Origin: Alcanivorax quisquiliarum
GTDB taxonomy: Bacteria > Pseudomonadota > Gammaproteobacteria > Pseudomonadales > Alcanivoracaceae
Length of the DNA: 64,000 bases
Direction: 5' to 3'
Assembly: GCF_023051175.1 (NCBI RefSeq)
Contig: NZ_JALKII010000002.1
Coordinates: forward strand, 248,001 to 312,000
The notes under the pieces were generated by a model, which did no database searches, was not told the origin of the DNA, and saw only the letters and a list, made by a program, of their open reading frames with translations. A program made the position numbers and the translations under genes. Shown piece after piece: positions 16,998 to 25,267 of this stretch (position 1 is its first letter; each line of letters starts with the position of its first letter).

Positions 16998-18383
16998 TCA
17001 TTGTCCGGGGAAGCCGCCCCGGGTCAACCGTGCCGGATCAAGATAGCGCGCCAGCGCCTCGCGATCGAGATCGGTACGCTCGATGGCCACATCCAGCACG
17101 CTGCGCCCGGAAGCAAACGCTTCCTTGGCGATCTCCGCTGCCTTCTCATAACCGATCACCGGATTGAGTGCCGTCACGAGAATCGGATTCCGGCCCACGG
17201 CCTCGCCGATGACCTGATGATTGACCGTGAAGCCGGCGATGGCGCCATCCGTGAGGATGCGCGTCACATTGGCGAGTATTGCCGTCATCTCCAGCAGATT
17301 GGCGGCCACCAGCGGCAACATCACATTGAGCTGAAAATTACCGCTTTGCGCGGCGATGGTATTGGCCTGATCCAGCCCCATCACTTGCGCACTGACCATG
17401 CAGGCCGATTCGCAGATCACCGGATTGACCTTGGCCGGCATGATGGAAGAACCCGGCTGCACTGCTGGCAGCCGGATTTCCGCCAGGCCGTGAATAGGCC
17501 CGGAATTCATCCAGCGCAGATCATTGCTGATCTTCATCAGCACCACCGCGTAGCCGCGCAAGGCGGCGGACAGCGCCAGCGGCCGGTCGATCGCGCCGAG
17601 GCCGGCAAAGGCGGTGCTCATGGGTGTGAAATTATGGTGCGTGCGCTGGCTCAGGTGCTGGGCGAACAACGGCGCAAACTCGGGGTGGGCATTGATGCCC
17701 GTTCCCACCGCTGTGCCGCCCTGGGGAATTTCCAGCAAACCGTCCCGTGCATCGCGCAAGCGGGCAACAACAAATCCCAGCTGCGCTCGCCAGCTCTCCA
17801 GCTCCTGCCCCAATGTCACCGGCATTGCATCCATCAGGTGGGTGCGGCCCGTCTTGACCACATCATCAAGCTCTGAGGCGCGCGCTGCCAGCGTCGTATC
17901 CAGATGGTTCAGCGCCGGCAGCAACTTGCTGCCCACCTCCAGCACCGCGCTGAGATAAAGCGCGGTGGGCACCGTATCGTTGCTGCTCTGGCCCAGATTG
18001 ACATGATCATTGGGATGCACGGCAGGCGCATCCGGCTGTTGCTGGCAAAGGCGGCTGATCACCTCGTTGACGTTCATGTTGCTGCTGGTGCCCGAGCCGG
18101 TCTGGAAGACATCCACCGGGAAGGCATCGGGGTAGCGGCCGGCAATAATCTCGTCTGCGGCTTGCTGGATCGCTGCTCGGCGTGCCTCGTCGAGCAACCC
18201 GAGCTCGGCATTGGCCTGGGCTGCGCACCACTTCACTTGCGCCAGCGCGGCAATAAAAGCTGCCGGCATCGCACCATGAATCGGGAAGTTGTCCACAGCA
18301 CGCTGGGTTTGCGCGCCCCACAGGGCCTCTTCGCCTACCCGCACTTCACCCAGGCTATCGTGTTCGATCCGGTATCCGCTCAT
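16998..18383 (-). CDS. fumC: Class II fumarate hydratase
   Basis: Iron-independent fumarase of the TCA cycle, converting fumarate to L-malate as a homotetramer. 461 residues. The superfamily signature is GSSIMPAKVNPV; SGTSSNMNVNEV and NDHVNLGQSSNDTVPTA are also visible and form the active site. I chose ATG at 18383, which has AGGGAG 6 bases ahead and gives MSGYRIEHDSLGEV; an in-frame ATG at 18401 has no ribosome binding site. It reads leftward toward the acyl-CoA ligase with about 100 bases between them. Confidence 0.96.
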   Translation of the reverse strand: MSGYRIEHDSLGEVRVGEEALWGAQTQRAVDNFPIHGAMPAAFIAALAQVKWCAAQANAELGLLDEARRAAIQQAADEIIAGRYPDAFPVDVFQTGSGTSSNMNVNEVISRLCQQQPDAPAVHPNDHVNLGQSSNDTVPTALYLSAVLEVGSKLLPALNHLDTTLAARASELDDVVKTGRTHLMDAMPVTLGQELESWRAQLGFVVARLRDARDGLLEIPQGGTAVGTGINAHPEFAPLFAQHLSQRTHHNFTPMSTAFAGLGAIDRPLALSAALRGYAVVLMKISNDLRWMNSGPIHGLAEIRLPAVQPGSSIMPAKVNPVICESACMVSAQVMGLDQANTIAAQSGNFQLNVMLPLVAANLLEMTAILANVTRILTDGAIAGFTVNHQVIGEAVGRNPILVTALNPVIGYEKAAEIAKEAFASGRSVLDVAIERTDLDREALARYLDPARLTRGGFPGQ

Positions 18384-18488
18384 GCCCGTCTCCCTGCTCA
18401 TTTGCTGCTATTCATTTCCTGCCGATCGTCGCTTTCTGTTTACCATCCTCTGGCCGTTTCTTCAGGCGCCAATGCGTCTCGTCCGGCA

Positions 18489-18668
18489 TCAATGCGCTTT
18501 GACCTTCTGCTTGCCGCAGCGCTCACAACGATAGACCGTCACCAGCCGCCCCTGTTTCACATCGAACCTGGTGGCCTTGCATACCGCCCATTTATGGAAA
18601 CCATGTTGACACATACCTCGTGACGGCTTTTTTTGTGCCGGTTTCCGAAACGGCAGAATATTCCCCAT
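18489..18668 (-). CDS. Small zinc-ribbon-like protein, 59 residues
   Basis: A short frame read from ATG at 18668: MGNILPFPKPAQKKPSRG, then MCQHGFHKWAVCKATRFDVK, then VTVYRCERCGKQKVKAH. The C-terminal CERCG-type pair plus the upstream Cys20 and Cys30 region look like a metal-binding knuckle. The FHKW and LVTVYRCERCG pattern recalls a family of short uncharacterised gammaproteobacterial proteins I have seen without a function. It ends 88 bases upstream of the fumC start on the same strand. It overlaps the spurious 5' extension of the kinase frame on the other strand. A shorter start is ATG at 18614, with GAGG too close to be convincing. Confidence 0.65.
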   Translation of the reverse strand: MGNILPFRKPAQKKPSRGMCQHGFHKWAVCKATRFDVKQGRLVTVYRCERCGKQKVKAH

Positions 18669-18872
18669 GTCGCGGGCCTCATAGGTCGGCGCTTGATACG
18701 GCAGTGGGCCAGCAATGCCCCGCCGGCAGTGATTCCAATGTGGCAGTATTGGGCGCGGCCGCCATCAATGAGACACTATCCGCTGCCACCGAGGCAATGC
18801 CCGTGCGCAACCGCCCTGCAGGCGCCTTGCGCCAGCCCTTGTGTCTTGTCGCCGTGTGAAAGCGAGGCTCTG

Positions 18873-20936
18873 GTGTATTCCGTTTTCCCCGCCACTATTG
18901 CAGTACTGTTTCTGGCGTACGGCGGCTATGTTCTCAGCCACGCCAGAATCAATCGAGTCACGCTCAGTTTTTTTGTCCTGTGCAGCACCACTTTTGCCTG
19001 GCAGGCCGCCTGGGCACTGCTGTTCCAGATTGATGATCCGCAGTGGGCCGAGCGGCTCGTCCGGCTTGGATACCTGCCGATCCTGTTCCTGCCCACCACC
19101 TTGTATCACTTTCTGGTAGAAATTACCGGGCAGCGGCATGAGCTGCGTCGTGTTTATGCTTCCTACGGCCTGGCAGCGCTGCTGGCCTTCACACTGCTCG
19201 GCGATCTCTTCGTGCGCGGCTATTACGAGATGTTTTTCGGCTTTTATCCGAAAGCCGGCGTATTGCACCCTATTCATGTGTTGCAAACCTGCGTGGTCGT
19301 GCTGCGCGGGCTGTATCTGACCTGGCGGGCGCAGCAAACCGCCGCTCCTCGCCAGCGCACCCGCTTGCGTTATTGCATCGCCAGCCTGTTCATCTACCTG
19401 TTTGCCGCTATTGATTACCTGTGCAATTACGGCGTGGAAATTTATCCGCCAGGGGTATTTTTTCTGGCGCTCAGCCTTGGCTTGCTGGCCATCGCCACAG
19501 TCCGATACCAGCTGATGGATATTTCCCTTGCGCTGAGTCGTGGGCTCGCTCGCGTCACCACCTTGCTATTGTTCGCAACCCTGTATCTCGCTGCTTTTCT
19601 GGCGCTGAGCGTGAGCGATACCGACCTGCCACCGGTGCTCGCCGGGGCCCTCGGGCTGAGTTTCCTGGTCTTCGTTTGCGAAACCTACGGGCCATTAAGC
19701 ACCTTTCTGGCAGGCGTGCCTGACCGGCTGCTGCAACGTCGCCGCCGTGGCTACTCCTATCCACAGGTCGTGCAGGCGGTGACGCGGGCGCTGGGCTCTC
19801 ATATACGGCTTGATGAGCTGGTGCGTGATCTCGCCGATGTGCTGGCTACCCATGCTCGTATCAGACCCCTCACGTTGTTCATACGCACCGATTTTGGCCT
19901 GGGCGGCGATATGCCTGATGCCCGCTTCCATATCTGGCGTCAGGATGCGGGCGAAGCAGACCCGCGCGAAACGCTACCGGCGGATCATCCCCTTATTCGG
20001 CAGCTTCGCCCAGGACAAGGTGTAGTCTATTTCCGTGAAGCCGAGGCGTCCGTGCAGCAGCTTTATCTGCAATACCAGGCAGCCAGCGCGGTGCGCATCC
20101 AGCGTGCTAATGAAGTTGTCGGCGTTCTGCTTCTCGGCAAACAGGACAATGCGCCCCACTACAGCCATGATGATCTTGATCTGATCGAATTCCTGCCCGG
20201 GCAACTTGATCTCGCCTTTGATCGTGTCGAAGCTTATAGCCAGGTCTGCCATGGTCTTGCCAAGGCACAGAAAAGCGCTTCCCTGATGGCCACCATGAAC
20301 GAATACCAGCATGAACTGAAAGCACCCATCAGCATCATCCATATGTACGCGCAATCCAACCTGAGCAGCGATGTGGTGCGCAGTGAAATACTGACTCAAT
20401 GCCAGCGTGTGCTTGGCTTGCTGGAGAAAATGCTACGTGTGTTACAAGACAAGCGCGACAGGCAATCGCGGCCGGTTTCGATCAATGCCCTGCTGATCTC
20501 TGCGCTACGACTGTTCCCCGTTCGGCAAGCGGAAGTGGTGTTGCATCTGGACGAGCAGCTCCCGCCCGTTATTGGTGATTCTGATGATTTGCTGATTCTG
20601 TTTATCAATTTGCTGAAGAATGCGGTAGAGGCCGGTGATCGGGAGCGCCCCAATGTGATCATGCTCTACACACGCTATCAGCCGGAGCGGCACCGCGTGC
20701 TACTTACTCTGAGCGACAGCGGTATCGGCATGGATGCAGAAAAACTGCGCCGCATGTGGGCGCCGCTGGAATCCGGCAAAGCAGGCGGCACCGGGCTTGG
20801 CATGAAAGTGGTCCAGCGTATTATTCAGGAGCACCGCGCCGATATCGATATACAAAGCACACCCGGACAAGGCACACAAGTTGATATCAGCCTGCCGGTG
20901 ACTGAACTTCCGTCATTGCCTCGGGAACTGACATGA
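18873..20936 (+). CDS. Membrane sensor histidine kinase with 7TM-type N-terminus
   Basis: 687 residues from a GTG start at 18873, preceded by GAGG 5 bases ahead; the open frame extends to 18633 but that leader lacks any protein-like character. About seven membrane helices occupy residues 3-290 (ATIAVLFLAYGGYVL onward), a pattern like the HisKA_7TM input module. A GAF-like region follows (about 310-460), then the H-box YQHELKAPISIIHMY with His480. The ATPase has N-box FINLLKNAVEAGD, G1 LSDSGIGMD and G2 GGTGLGMKVV. It is coupled to the next gene by an ATGA overlap. Ligand unknown; lipids or autoinducers are possible. Confidence 0.9.
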   Translation: MYSVFPATIAVLFLAYGGYVLSHARINRVTLSFFVLCSTTFAWQAAWALLFQIDDPQWAERLVRLGYLPILFLPTTLYHFLVEITGQRHELRRVYASYGLAALLAFTLLGDLFVRGYYEMFFGFYPKAGVLHPIHVLQTCVVVLRGLYLTWRAQQTAAPRQRTRLRYCIASLFIYLFAAIDYLCNYGVEIYPPGVFFLALSLGLLAIATVRYQLMDISLALSRGLARVTTLLLFATLYLAAFLALSVSDTDLPPVLAGALGLSFLVFVCETYGPLSTFLAGVPDRLLQRRRRGYSYPQVVQAVTRALGSHIRLDELVRDLADVLATHARIRPLTLFIRTDFGLGGDMPDARFHIWRQDAGEADPRETLPADHPLIRQLRPGQGVVYFREAEASVQQLYLQYQAASAVRIQRANEVVGVLLLGKQDNAPHYSHDDLDLIEFLPGQLDLAFDRVEAYSQVCHGLAKAQKSASLMATMNEYQHELKAPISIIHMYAQSNLSSDVVRSEILTQCQRVLGLLEKMLRVLQDKRDRQSRPVSINALLISALRLFPVRQAEVVLHLDEQLPPVIGDSDDLLILFINLLKNAVEAGDRERPNVIMLYTRYQPERHRVLLTLSDSGIGMDAEKLRRMWAPLESGKAGGTGLGMKVVQRIIQEHRADIDIQSTPGQGTQVDISLPVTELPSLPRELT

Positions 20937-22096
20937 AAGCAGCTCGACAGGAACAGCAACACCCGGCGATTCTACTGATCGAGGACGAAGAGCCCATCCG
21001 CCGCCTGTTCGAGCTGACCTACGGCGAATTTCACCTGATCACCGTCGGCAATGTGGAGCAGGCATTCGACGTGTTACGCCAACGCGGCGAAGAGATCGGC
21101 GTAGTGCTCGCGGATCATTACCTGCCTGATGGCACTGGTGTGGAGGTATTGGCGTGGGCGCGGCAAAAATTGCCGCAGGCAATACGCCTGCTCACCACCT
21201 CTCACGCGCATCTTTCCCAAGCGGTTGCCGCCGTCAACGACGGTGGTATTTCCGGTTACATCACCAAACCCTGGCATCTGGAAGAGCTGCGGCACAAGCT
21301 GGAACAATCCATGGCTTCGTTCAACCGGCGGCAACGGGAAATCGAGCTGCTTGCCGGAAAACGCGAAACACTGATCGCGCTGGCAGCCAGTATCGCACAC
21401 GAGATGCGCACGCCTCTGGCCACCATCCGTATGCGCGCCAATGCCATTGCCAGCCACTGGCCGATGCTGATGGCGCTGTATCATGAAGCACTCCAGGACG
21501 GCCGCGTCGAAACCCCGATCCGTCATCGGCGGCTGCAAAGCATGGCAAGCGGCATCGACACCATCCAGCAGGAAGTCGATCGCTCCAATATGGTTATCGA
21601 CATGCTGCTTGCCTCCGCCCACGCCGAACAGCCCGACACGTCCTCTTTCGCGGTCTACAGCATCGTGCAGTGTGTAACAGAAGCACTGAAGCATTACCCG
21701 TTCGAGCCGGGCACCGCCTCACGAGTGCACTTCAGCACAGACAACAACTTCGATTTTTTTGGTTCCGACGTGCTGGCGGTATTCATCCTTTATAATCTGT
21801 TGAAAAATGCACTCTACGCCATGCGTGTGGCCGGGCGCGGGGATATTCACATTTCCCTGCACCGGGGAATTCACGGCAACGAGCTTCATTTCCGAGATAC
21901 CGCGACCGGTATTCACCCCGAGGCCATCAAGCGGGTGTTCGAAGATTTCTATACCACCAAGCGCACCGGCACCGGAATCGGCTTGTCATTTTGCCGCAGC
22001 GCAATGCGCAATATGGGCGGCGATATTTTCTGCGAATCCAGCCAGGGCGAGCACACCTTGTTCCGTTTACGCTTCCCGGACTGTGCGCACGTTTGA
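20933..22096 (+). CDS. Receiver-histidine kinase (REC-HK) partner of the 7TM kinase
   Basis: 387 residues. An N-terminal receiver (about 12-128) has EDEE, phospho-acceptor Asp61 in LADHYLPDGTG and Lys112 in TKPW. A full kinase follows: H-box ASIAHEMRTPLATI with His156, N-box YNLLKNALYAM, G1-like RDTATGIHP and G2 RTGTGIGLSFC. In G1 the usual DNG is DTATG, a divergence. The ATG overlaps the stop of the 7TM kinase by 4 bases. The kinase domain resembles those of CqsS/LqsS-type quorum-sensing kinases in the H-box (inference). No regulator with an output domain lies nearby. Confidence 0.9.
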   Translation: MKAARQEQQHPAILLIEDEEPIRRLFELTYGEFHLITVGNVEQAFDVLRQRGEEIGVVLADHYLPDGTGVEVLAWARQKLPQAIRLLTTSHAHLSQAVAAVNDGGISGYITKPWHLEELRHKLEQSMASFNRRQREIELLAGKRETLIALAASIAHEMRTPLATIRMRANAIASHWPMLMALYHEALQDGRVETPIRHRRLQSMASGIDTIQQEVDRSNMVIDMLLASAHAEQPDTSSFAVYSIVQCVTEALKHYPFEPGTASRVHFSTDNNFDFFGSDVLAVFILYNLLKNALYAMRVAGRGDIHISLHRGIHGNELHFRDTATGIHPEAIKRVFEDFYTTKRTGTGIGLSFCRSAMRNMGGDIFCESSQGEHTLFRLRFPDCAHV

Positions 22097-22105
22097 ATAT
22101 GCCAG

Positions 22106-22131
22106 GAACGGGTGCCTTACGGCACCCGTTC
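22106..22131. terminator. Hairpin between convergent receiver-kinase and thioesterase genes
   Basis: Perfect 11-bp stem GAACGGGTGCC / GGCACCCGTTC around ttac. It lies 10 bases after one stop codon and 11 before the other. No T-run follows on either strand, so it is probably a shared, weak bidirectional terminator. Confidence 0.65.
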
Positions 22132-22141
22132 AAGCTATCGC

Positions 22142-22681
22142 TTAGCCTCGCATAACCGATAAAGGCACCTCGTAACGCCGAACCGTGGCCAGCACTTCCT
22201 CGGGCAGACGAGCAATACGGCGTTCATGATCCGCAAAAACAATTTGCTGATACCCGCCAGAAACCAGCTCGCCTGTTTCCGCATTGCTGAACCGGAACAG
22301 GATATAGAACGACGCCTTCTTCACCAGAGCGGTATTGACCTGCCCGCGGATAGTCTGGAAAGGAAAGGTTTCCTGGACATAATCGTTATGAGCAGCCTTG
22401 GTGATGAACACGCCCTTGTCCTGCAACATATCGGGCGATACACATTTGAAGAACCACGCTTCCCGGCACACACCCTGCCACTCGAAGTAGCGCGCAAAAT
22501 AGGTGTTGGCGTAGGCATTGGAATCCTTGAGATAGGTTTCTATCGAATGTGTATAAGTGCGCTCTGCCAGCTCGAAAGGCAGCTCCCGCCACTCCGTCAA
22601 ATCGTATTCGACGGGTACCTTGGCTATAGGCCAGGTGTTTTCTGCGGGAACAGTCTGGGTTACAGCAGCGTTATGACGCAT
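22142..22681 (-). CDS. Hotdog-fold acyl-CoA thioesterase family protein
   Basis: 179 residues. The centre carries KDSNAYANTYFARYFEWQGVCREAWF, matching the 4-hydroxybenzoyl-CoA thioesterase pattern (D-x-N-xY-xxYFEW) with Asp53 as the likely catalytic acid. Later FYILFRFSNAETGELVSGG fits the sheet of the fold. Start at 22681 with AAAGGAG 7 bases ahead. It would hydrolyse acyl-CoA or a related thioester. It converges on the two-kinase operon, which may be coincidence or may link the signal to acyl metabolism. Confidence 0.8.
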   Translation of the reverse strand: MRHNAAVTQTVPAENTWPIAKVPVEYDLTEWRELPFELAERTYTHSIETYLKDSNAYANTYFARYFEWQGVCREAWFFKCVSPDMLQDKGVFITKAAHNDYVQETFPFQTIRGQVNTALVKKASFYILFRFSNAETGELVSGGYQQIVFADHERRIARLPEEVLATVRRYEVPLSVMRG

Positions 22682-22713
22682 TGGAAAATCTCCTTTCTGA
22701 TTAGTAGTTGAAT

Positions 22714-22733
22714 GCGGAGCGATGTCGCTCCGC
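22714..22733 (-). promoter_or_regulatory. Hairpin in the leader of the thioesterase gene
   Basis: Stem GCGGAGCG / CGCTCCGC around atgt, in the untranslated leader 33-52 bases upstream of the thioesterase ATG. It may be a terminator of an upstream transcript or an mRNA stability element. It is followed on the minus strand by AT-rich sequence and then the ribosome binding site. Confidence 0.45.
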
Positions 22734-22910
22734 CTCCAACGTTAGTCCAGAAAGGATGTGATCGTGATAACGTTAACGCTGAGAATAAGATGCGCTATGG
22801 CCTGTGAGGTCGAGTCGATAAGTTTTTTAATATCGGAATAACATCATTTATGTTTTGCGATTGAGTTTTGAAAAGGTGCTTTTCTTTTTTCAACAGGATC
22901 AATGATCAGA

Positions 22911-22931
22911 CCGCCGGCTTTGAGCCGGCGG
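22911..22931 (-). terminator. Probable terminator hairpin after the glycine-rich membrane gene
   Basis: Perfect 9-bp stem CCGCCGGCT / AGCCGGCGG with the loop ttg, beginning 12 bases beyond the stop at 22943. There is no T-run, so efficiency is uncertain. Confidence 0.55.
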
Positions 22932-22942
22932 CCGTCCTTGTG

Positions 22943-23968
22943 TCAGCGGCGGAACGGATCATAAAGTCGATCTTCTTCGGGCCGGCTACGCATGCCGAGG
23001 TAACCCGCCACACCGGCTATCACGGCACCCAGAATCAGACCGAGAAATGCCCAGAATGCCGATTTCGCCAAGGCCGCTGCCGCCTCATCAGCAGCACCGC
23101 GTGCCTGCTGCTCAAGCTCCGCCAGCTCCTGCCTGGCCGCGTCGATCTGTTCACCGGCGTTATCCAGCTGATGGGTGATCGCATCCACAGTTTCCTGATA
23201 CCCGGCTACCAGATCTTCCGCTTCCTCGCGTGTCATCGCGGTGTTTTCGGTAAGCAGGCCCACTATTTCGTCTCGGTCGATCTGATTGCTGATGTGCTCT
23301 GCCCGGTCTGACAGTTTACCGACAAGATCGGAGGCGACCTGATCAAAGGTCGCATCATCACGCCTCAGCTCTCGCAAAGCTGCGGCAACATCCTGGCGCG
23401 CAGCCTGCAACTGTTCTCTCAGGTAACGCGGTTGCAGCACCTCGATATCGCTCTCACGCAATACCCGGCGCACATCGCTACGCAACTCCTGAGCATCGAT
23501 ATCCATATCCAGATTCAGATCGAACTCTTCGCTGATCCAGCTGGCGACATCTCCGGCCCCTTGTGCCGCGACACTGCCCGCCTTGCCCGCCGCGGAGAAA
23601 ACGCCCCCCACCGCTTTTCCGGTCAAGCTGACGGCACCGCCAATGGCCGCCATACTCAGCATTGAGGCAAGTAGCAGCGCAGCTGCCCATACCAGAAAGC
23701 CATGTGTGGCACCCGCGTTGCCCGCCAGGCGCCCGGCCACAAAACCACCTGCTGCCAGGCTGATCACGAGCGATATGGCAGACCAGATACCAAAAACGAC
23801 ACCCACACCTTCCACCGGGTTTTCCGCATGGGCATCGATCATTCCCAGCCCAATCGACGAACCCAGCAACGAGAGCAGGATGGACACCGCAAATACGGTG
23901 ACCACGCCACCAATGATGCTGCCCCAGGAGGCCACCGGAAGAAGCGTCAAACGAGTTTCTGTAACCAT
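22943..23968 (-). CDS. Unknown membrane protein with glycine-rich helices and coiled coil
   Basis: 341 residues, not confidently assigned. Membrane helices lie at about 13-36, 57-82 and 89-110, and a fourth near 305-327 (FLGLILGAVIAGVAGYLG). The first three are rich in Gly and Ala (IIGGVV, AAGGFVAGRLAGNAGA). Between them is a 180-residue acidic helical region, with QQLAARQDVAAALREL-like and TAMTREEAEDLVAGYQ stretches that look like a coiled coil outside the membrane. The ribosome binding site is AAAGGACTCTTGAG. It reads as a single gene with its own hairpin. Similar proteins in other bacteria have no assigned function. Confidence 0.75.
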   Translation of the reverse strand: MVTETRLTLLPVASWGSIIGGVVTVFAVSILLSLLGSSIGLGMIDAHAENPVEGVGVVFGIWSAISLVISLAAGGFVAGRLAGNAGATHGFLVWAAALLLASMLSMAAIGGAVSLTGKAVGGVFSAAGKAGSVAAQGAGDVASWISEEFDLNLDMDIDAQELRSDVRRVLRESDIEVLQPRYLREQLQAARQDVAAALRELRRDDATFDQVASDLVGKLSDRAEHISNQIDRDEIVGLLTENTAMTREEAEDLVAGYQETVDAITHQLDNAGEQIDAARQELAELEQQARGAADEAAAALAKSAFWAFLGLILGAVIAGVAGYLGMRSRPEEDRLYDPFRR

Positions 23969-24310
23969 CTCAAGAGTCCTTTCATGATTTGCGGATAAAT
24001 TAAAACCGTACCGCGCGATTGGCGCCTCCTCGAAAAGTAGAACCAGGAGCGATATATCTCAACGATTGAGAAAGCAGATTCTGGAAAAGGTTGTTAAACC
24101 CCTCCTAGGCAAGACGACCGTCCCAGCACTGTCACCCAGGCACGTACAAACACCAATCGTATTATCAGGACACTTGAGCAGCCGTGATGGCATTTGAGAA
24201 GATTTTTCAATTAAAGGCTATGATGAACGCAGCGAAGCAGAAAAGAGTTCGCCCCTATGAACACATAGCAGGAAAGACCGGATTCCCGCTCTGGCACAGG
24301 AGTTGTGGTT
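23969..24310. other. Intergenic region upstream of the methyltransferase
   Basis: About 340 bases between divergent genes. A possible promoter for the methyltransferase is TTGAGA (24194-24199) and TATGAT (24219-24224), but their 19-bp spacing is long. The ribosome binding site AGGAG is at 24297-24301. No gene is supported here. Confidence 0.4.
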
Positions 24311-24967
24311 ATGCCCGGATACGAAACACAGAAATTGAACGTCAATGTAGGCGCCTTGCAATGGAAGATTCGCGCTCTAAGCGATATCAGCCAGTACGCT
24401 GACCCGGAAGGCGTCGCCGCACGCGCCGGAATATGTTCAGCCAGCTGGAGCCTGTTTGGCCAACTCTGGCCAGCCAGCCGAGTGCTGGCAAAAGCCGTCA
24501 AGCATATCGATATCGACAACCGCCGCATCATCGAACTTGGTTGTGGGCTCGGCTTGCCTAGCCTGGTGCTGCAATCTCGCGGGGCGGATGTGACAGCAAG
24601 TGATCATCACCCGCTCAGCAAGAAATTCCTGGTCTATAACGCCGCATTGAACAGGCTGCCGGATATCCCTTATCTGGATTTGCCCTGGACATCGCTGGAT
24701 CAGACTATTGGCCAGTTCGATCTGATTCTCGGCAGCGATATTCTTTACGAGCAAAACCATGCCAACATGCTCGCCGATCTGGTAGGCCACCTTGCCCGCC
24801 CGAAAGCGAAAGTGCTTATTACCTGCCCTGGTCGCGGCCACCGCAACCGCTTCAGCCGCCTGCTGAAAGAAAAAGGCTTTGAGCTGACGGAAACACGCCT
24901 GCCGTTCAGTGACAGCGACAAGCCTCCCTATAAAGGACGTCTATTGAGTTATCGTCGCGGGTTCTGA
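24311..24967 (+). CDS. SAM-dependent methyltransferase (METTL21/lysine methyltransferase-like)
   Basis: 218 residues, a class I Rossmann methyltransferase. Motif I is IELGCGLGLPSL (about 75-86), the SASWSLFGQLWPASRVL region just before and DLILGSDILYEQNH after are characteristic of the Methyltransf_16 group that includes METTL21-type protein methyltransferases. The ATG at 24311 lies 9 bases after AGGAG; an in-frame GTG at 24305 would be too close. Substrate is unknown. It converges on mnmE with a structured gap between. Confidence 0.85.
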   Translation: MPGYETQKLNVNVGALQWKIRALSDISQYADPEGVAARAGICSASWSLFGQLWPASRVLAKAVKHIDIDNRRIIELGCGLGLPSLVLQSRGADVTASDHHPLSKKFLVYNAALNRLPDIPYLDLPWTSLDQTIGQFDLILGSDILYEQNHANMLADLVGHLARPKAKVLITCPGRGHRNRFSRLLKEKGFELTETRLPFSDSDKPPYKGRLLSYRRGF

Positions 24968-25017
24968 TAGGAAAATTTTTCGCGACAGATTTCTCGGTAA
25001 TGTTTTATAGCACTGAG

Positions 25018-25221
25018 TTAAAGCACTTGGAAAGATGCACTTGGTTGAACAAGTGCGGCGAGAAGAGCCGTGAGAGCTCTTGGTGTGATAGCTGTATAGA
25101 AGTTCGTTAGCGCGGGGAGCTATCGAAGCACTTGCCAGATATTGCTTTACCGGGCTGCGCTACGGTTCAATTTCCCACATGCGTTGGATAACAATAGCCC
25201 CTTCTCTGGGGCTATTGTTAT
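25018..25221 (+). ncRNA. Candidate structured small RNA (uncertain)
   Basis: Three hairpins in a row: GCACTTG/CAAGTGC (25037-25056), AAGAGC/GCTCTT (25063-25081) and GATAGCT/AGCTATC (25087-25124). A further GCACTTG at 25128 could instead pair with the CAAGTGC. The stretch ends in a perfect 14-bp hairpin (25188-25221). A possible promoter, GCGACA (24982) with TATAGC (25006) at 18 bp, would start transcription near 25018. No coding frame is convincing. The strand and the identity are guesses; it matches no RNA family I know. Confidence 0.25.
25188..25221. terminator. Strong hairpin between methyltransferase and mnmE
   Basis: Perfect 14-bp stem ATAACAATAGCCCC / GGGGCTATTGTTAT around ttctct. It is 47 bases beyond the mnmE stop on the minus strand. 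The AT-rich stem base makes it a reasonable bidirectional terminator even without a clean T-run. Confidence 0.75.
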
Positions 25222-25267
25222 AATCAGCCAGGCGGCTACTCACATCAGTGAGGTTAATGTCATTAAC

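Noticed and set aside
18633-18872. Long N-terminal extension of the 7TM kinase
   Set aside because: The leader is Pro/Cys/Arg-rich without membrane or domain features, lies over the zinc-ribbon gene on the other strand, and the GTG at 18873 has a good ribosome binding site right before the first helix.
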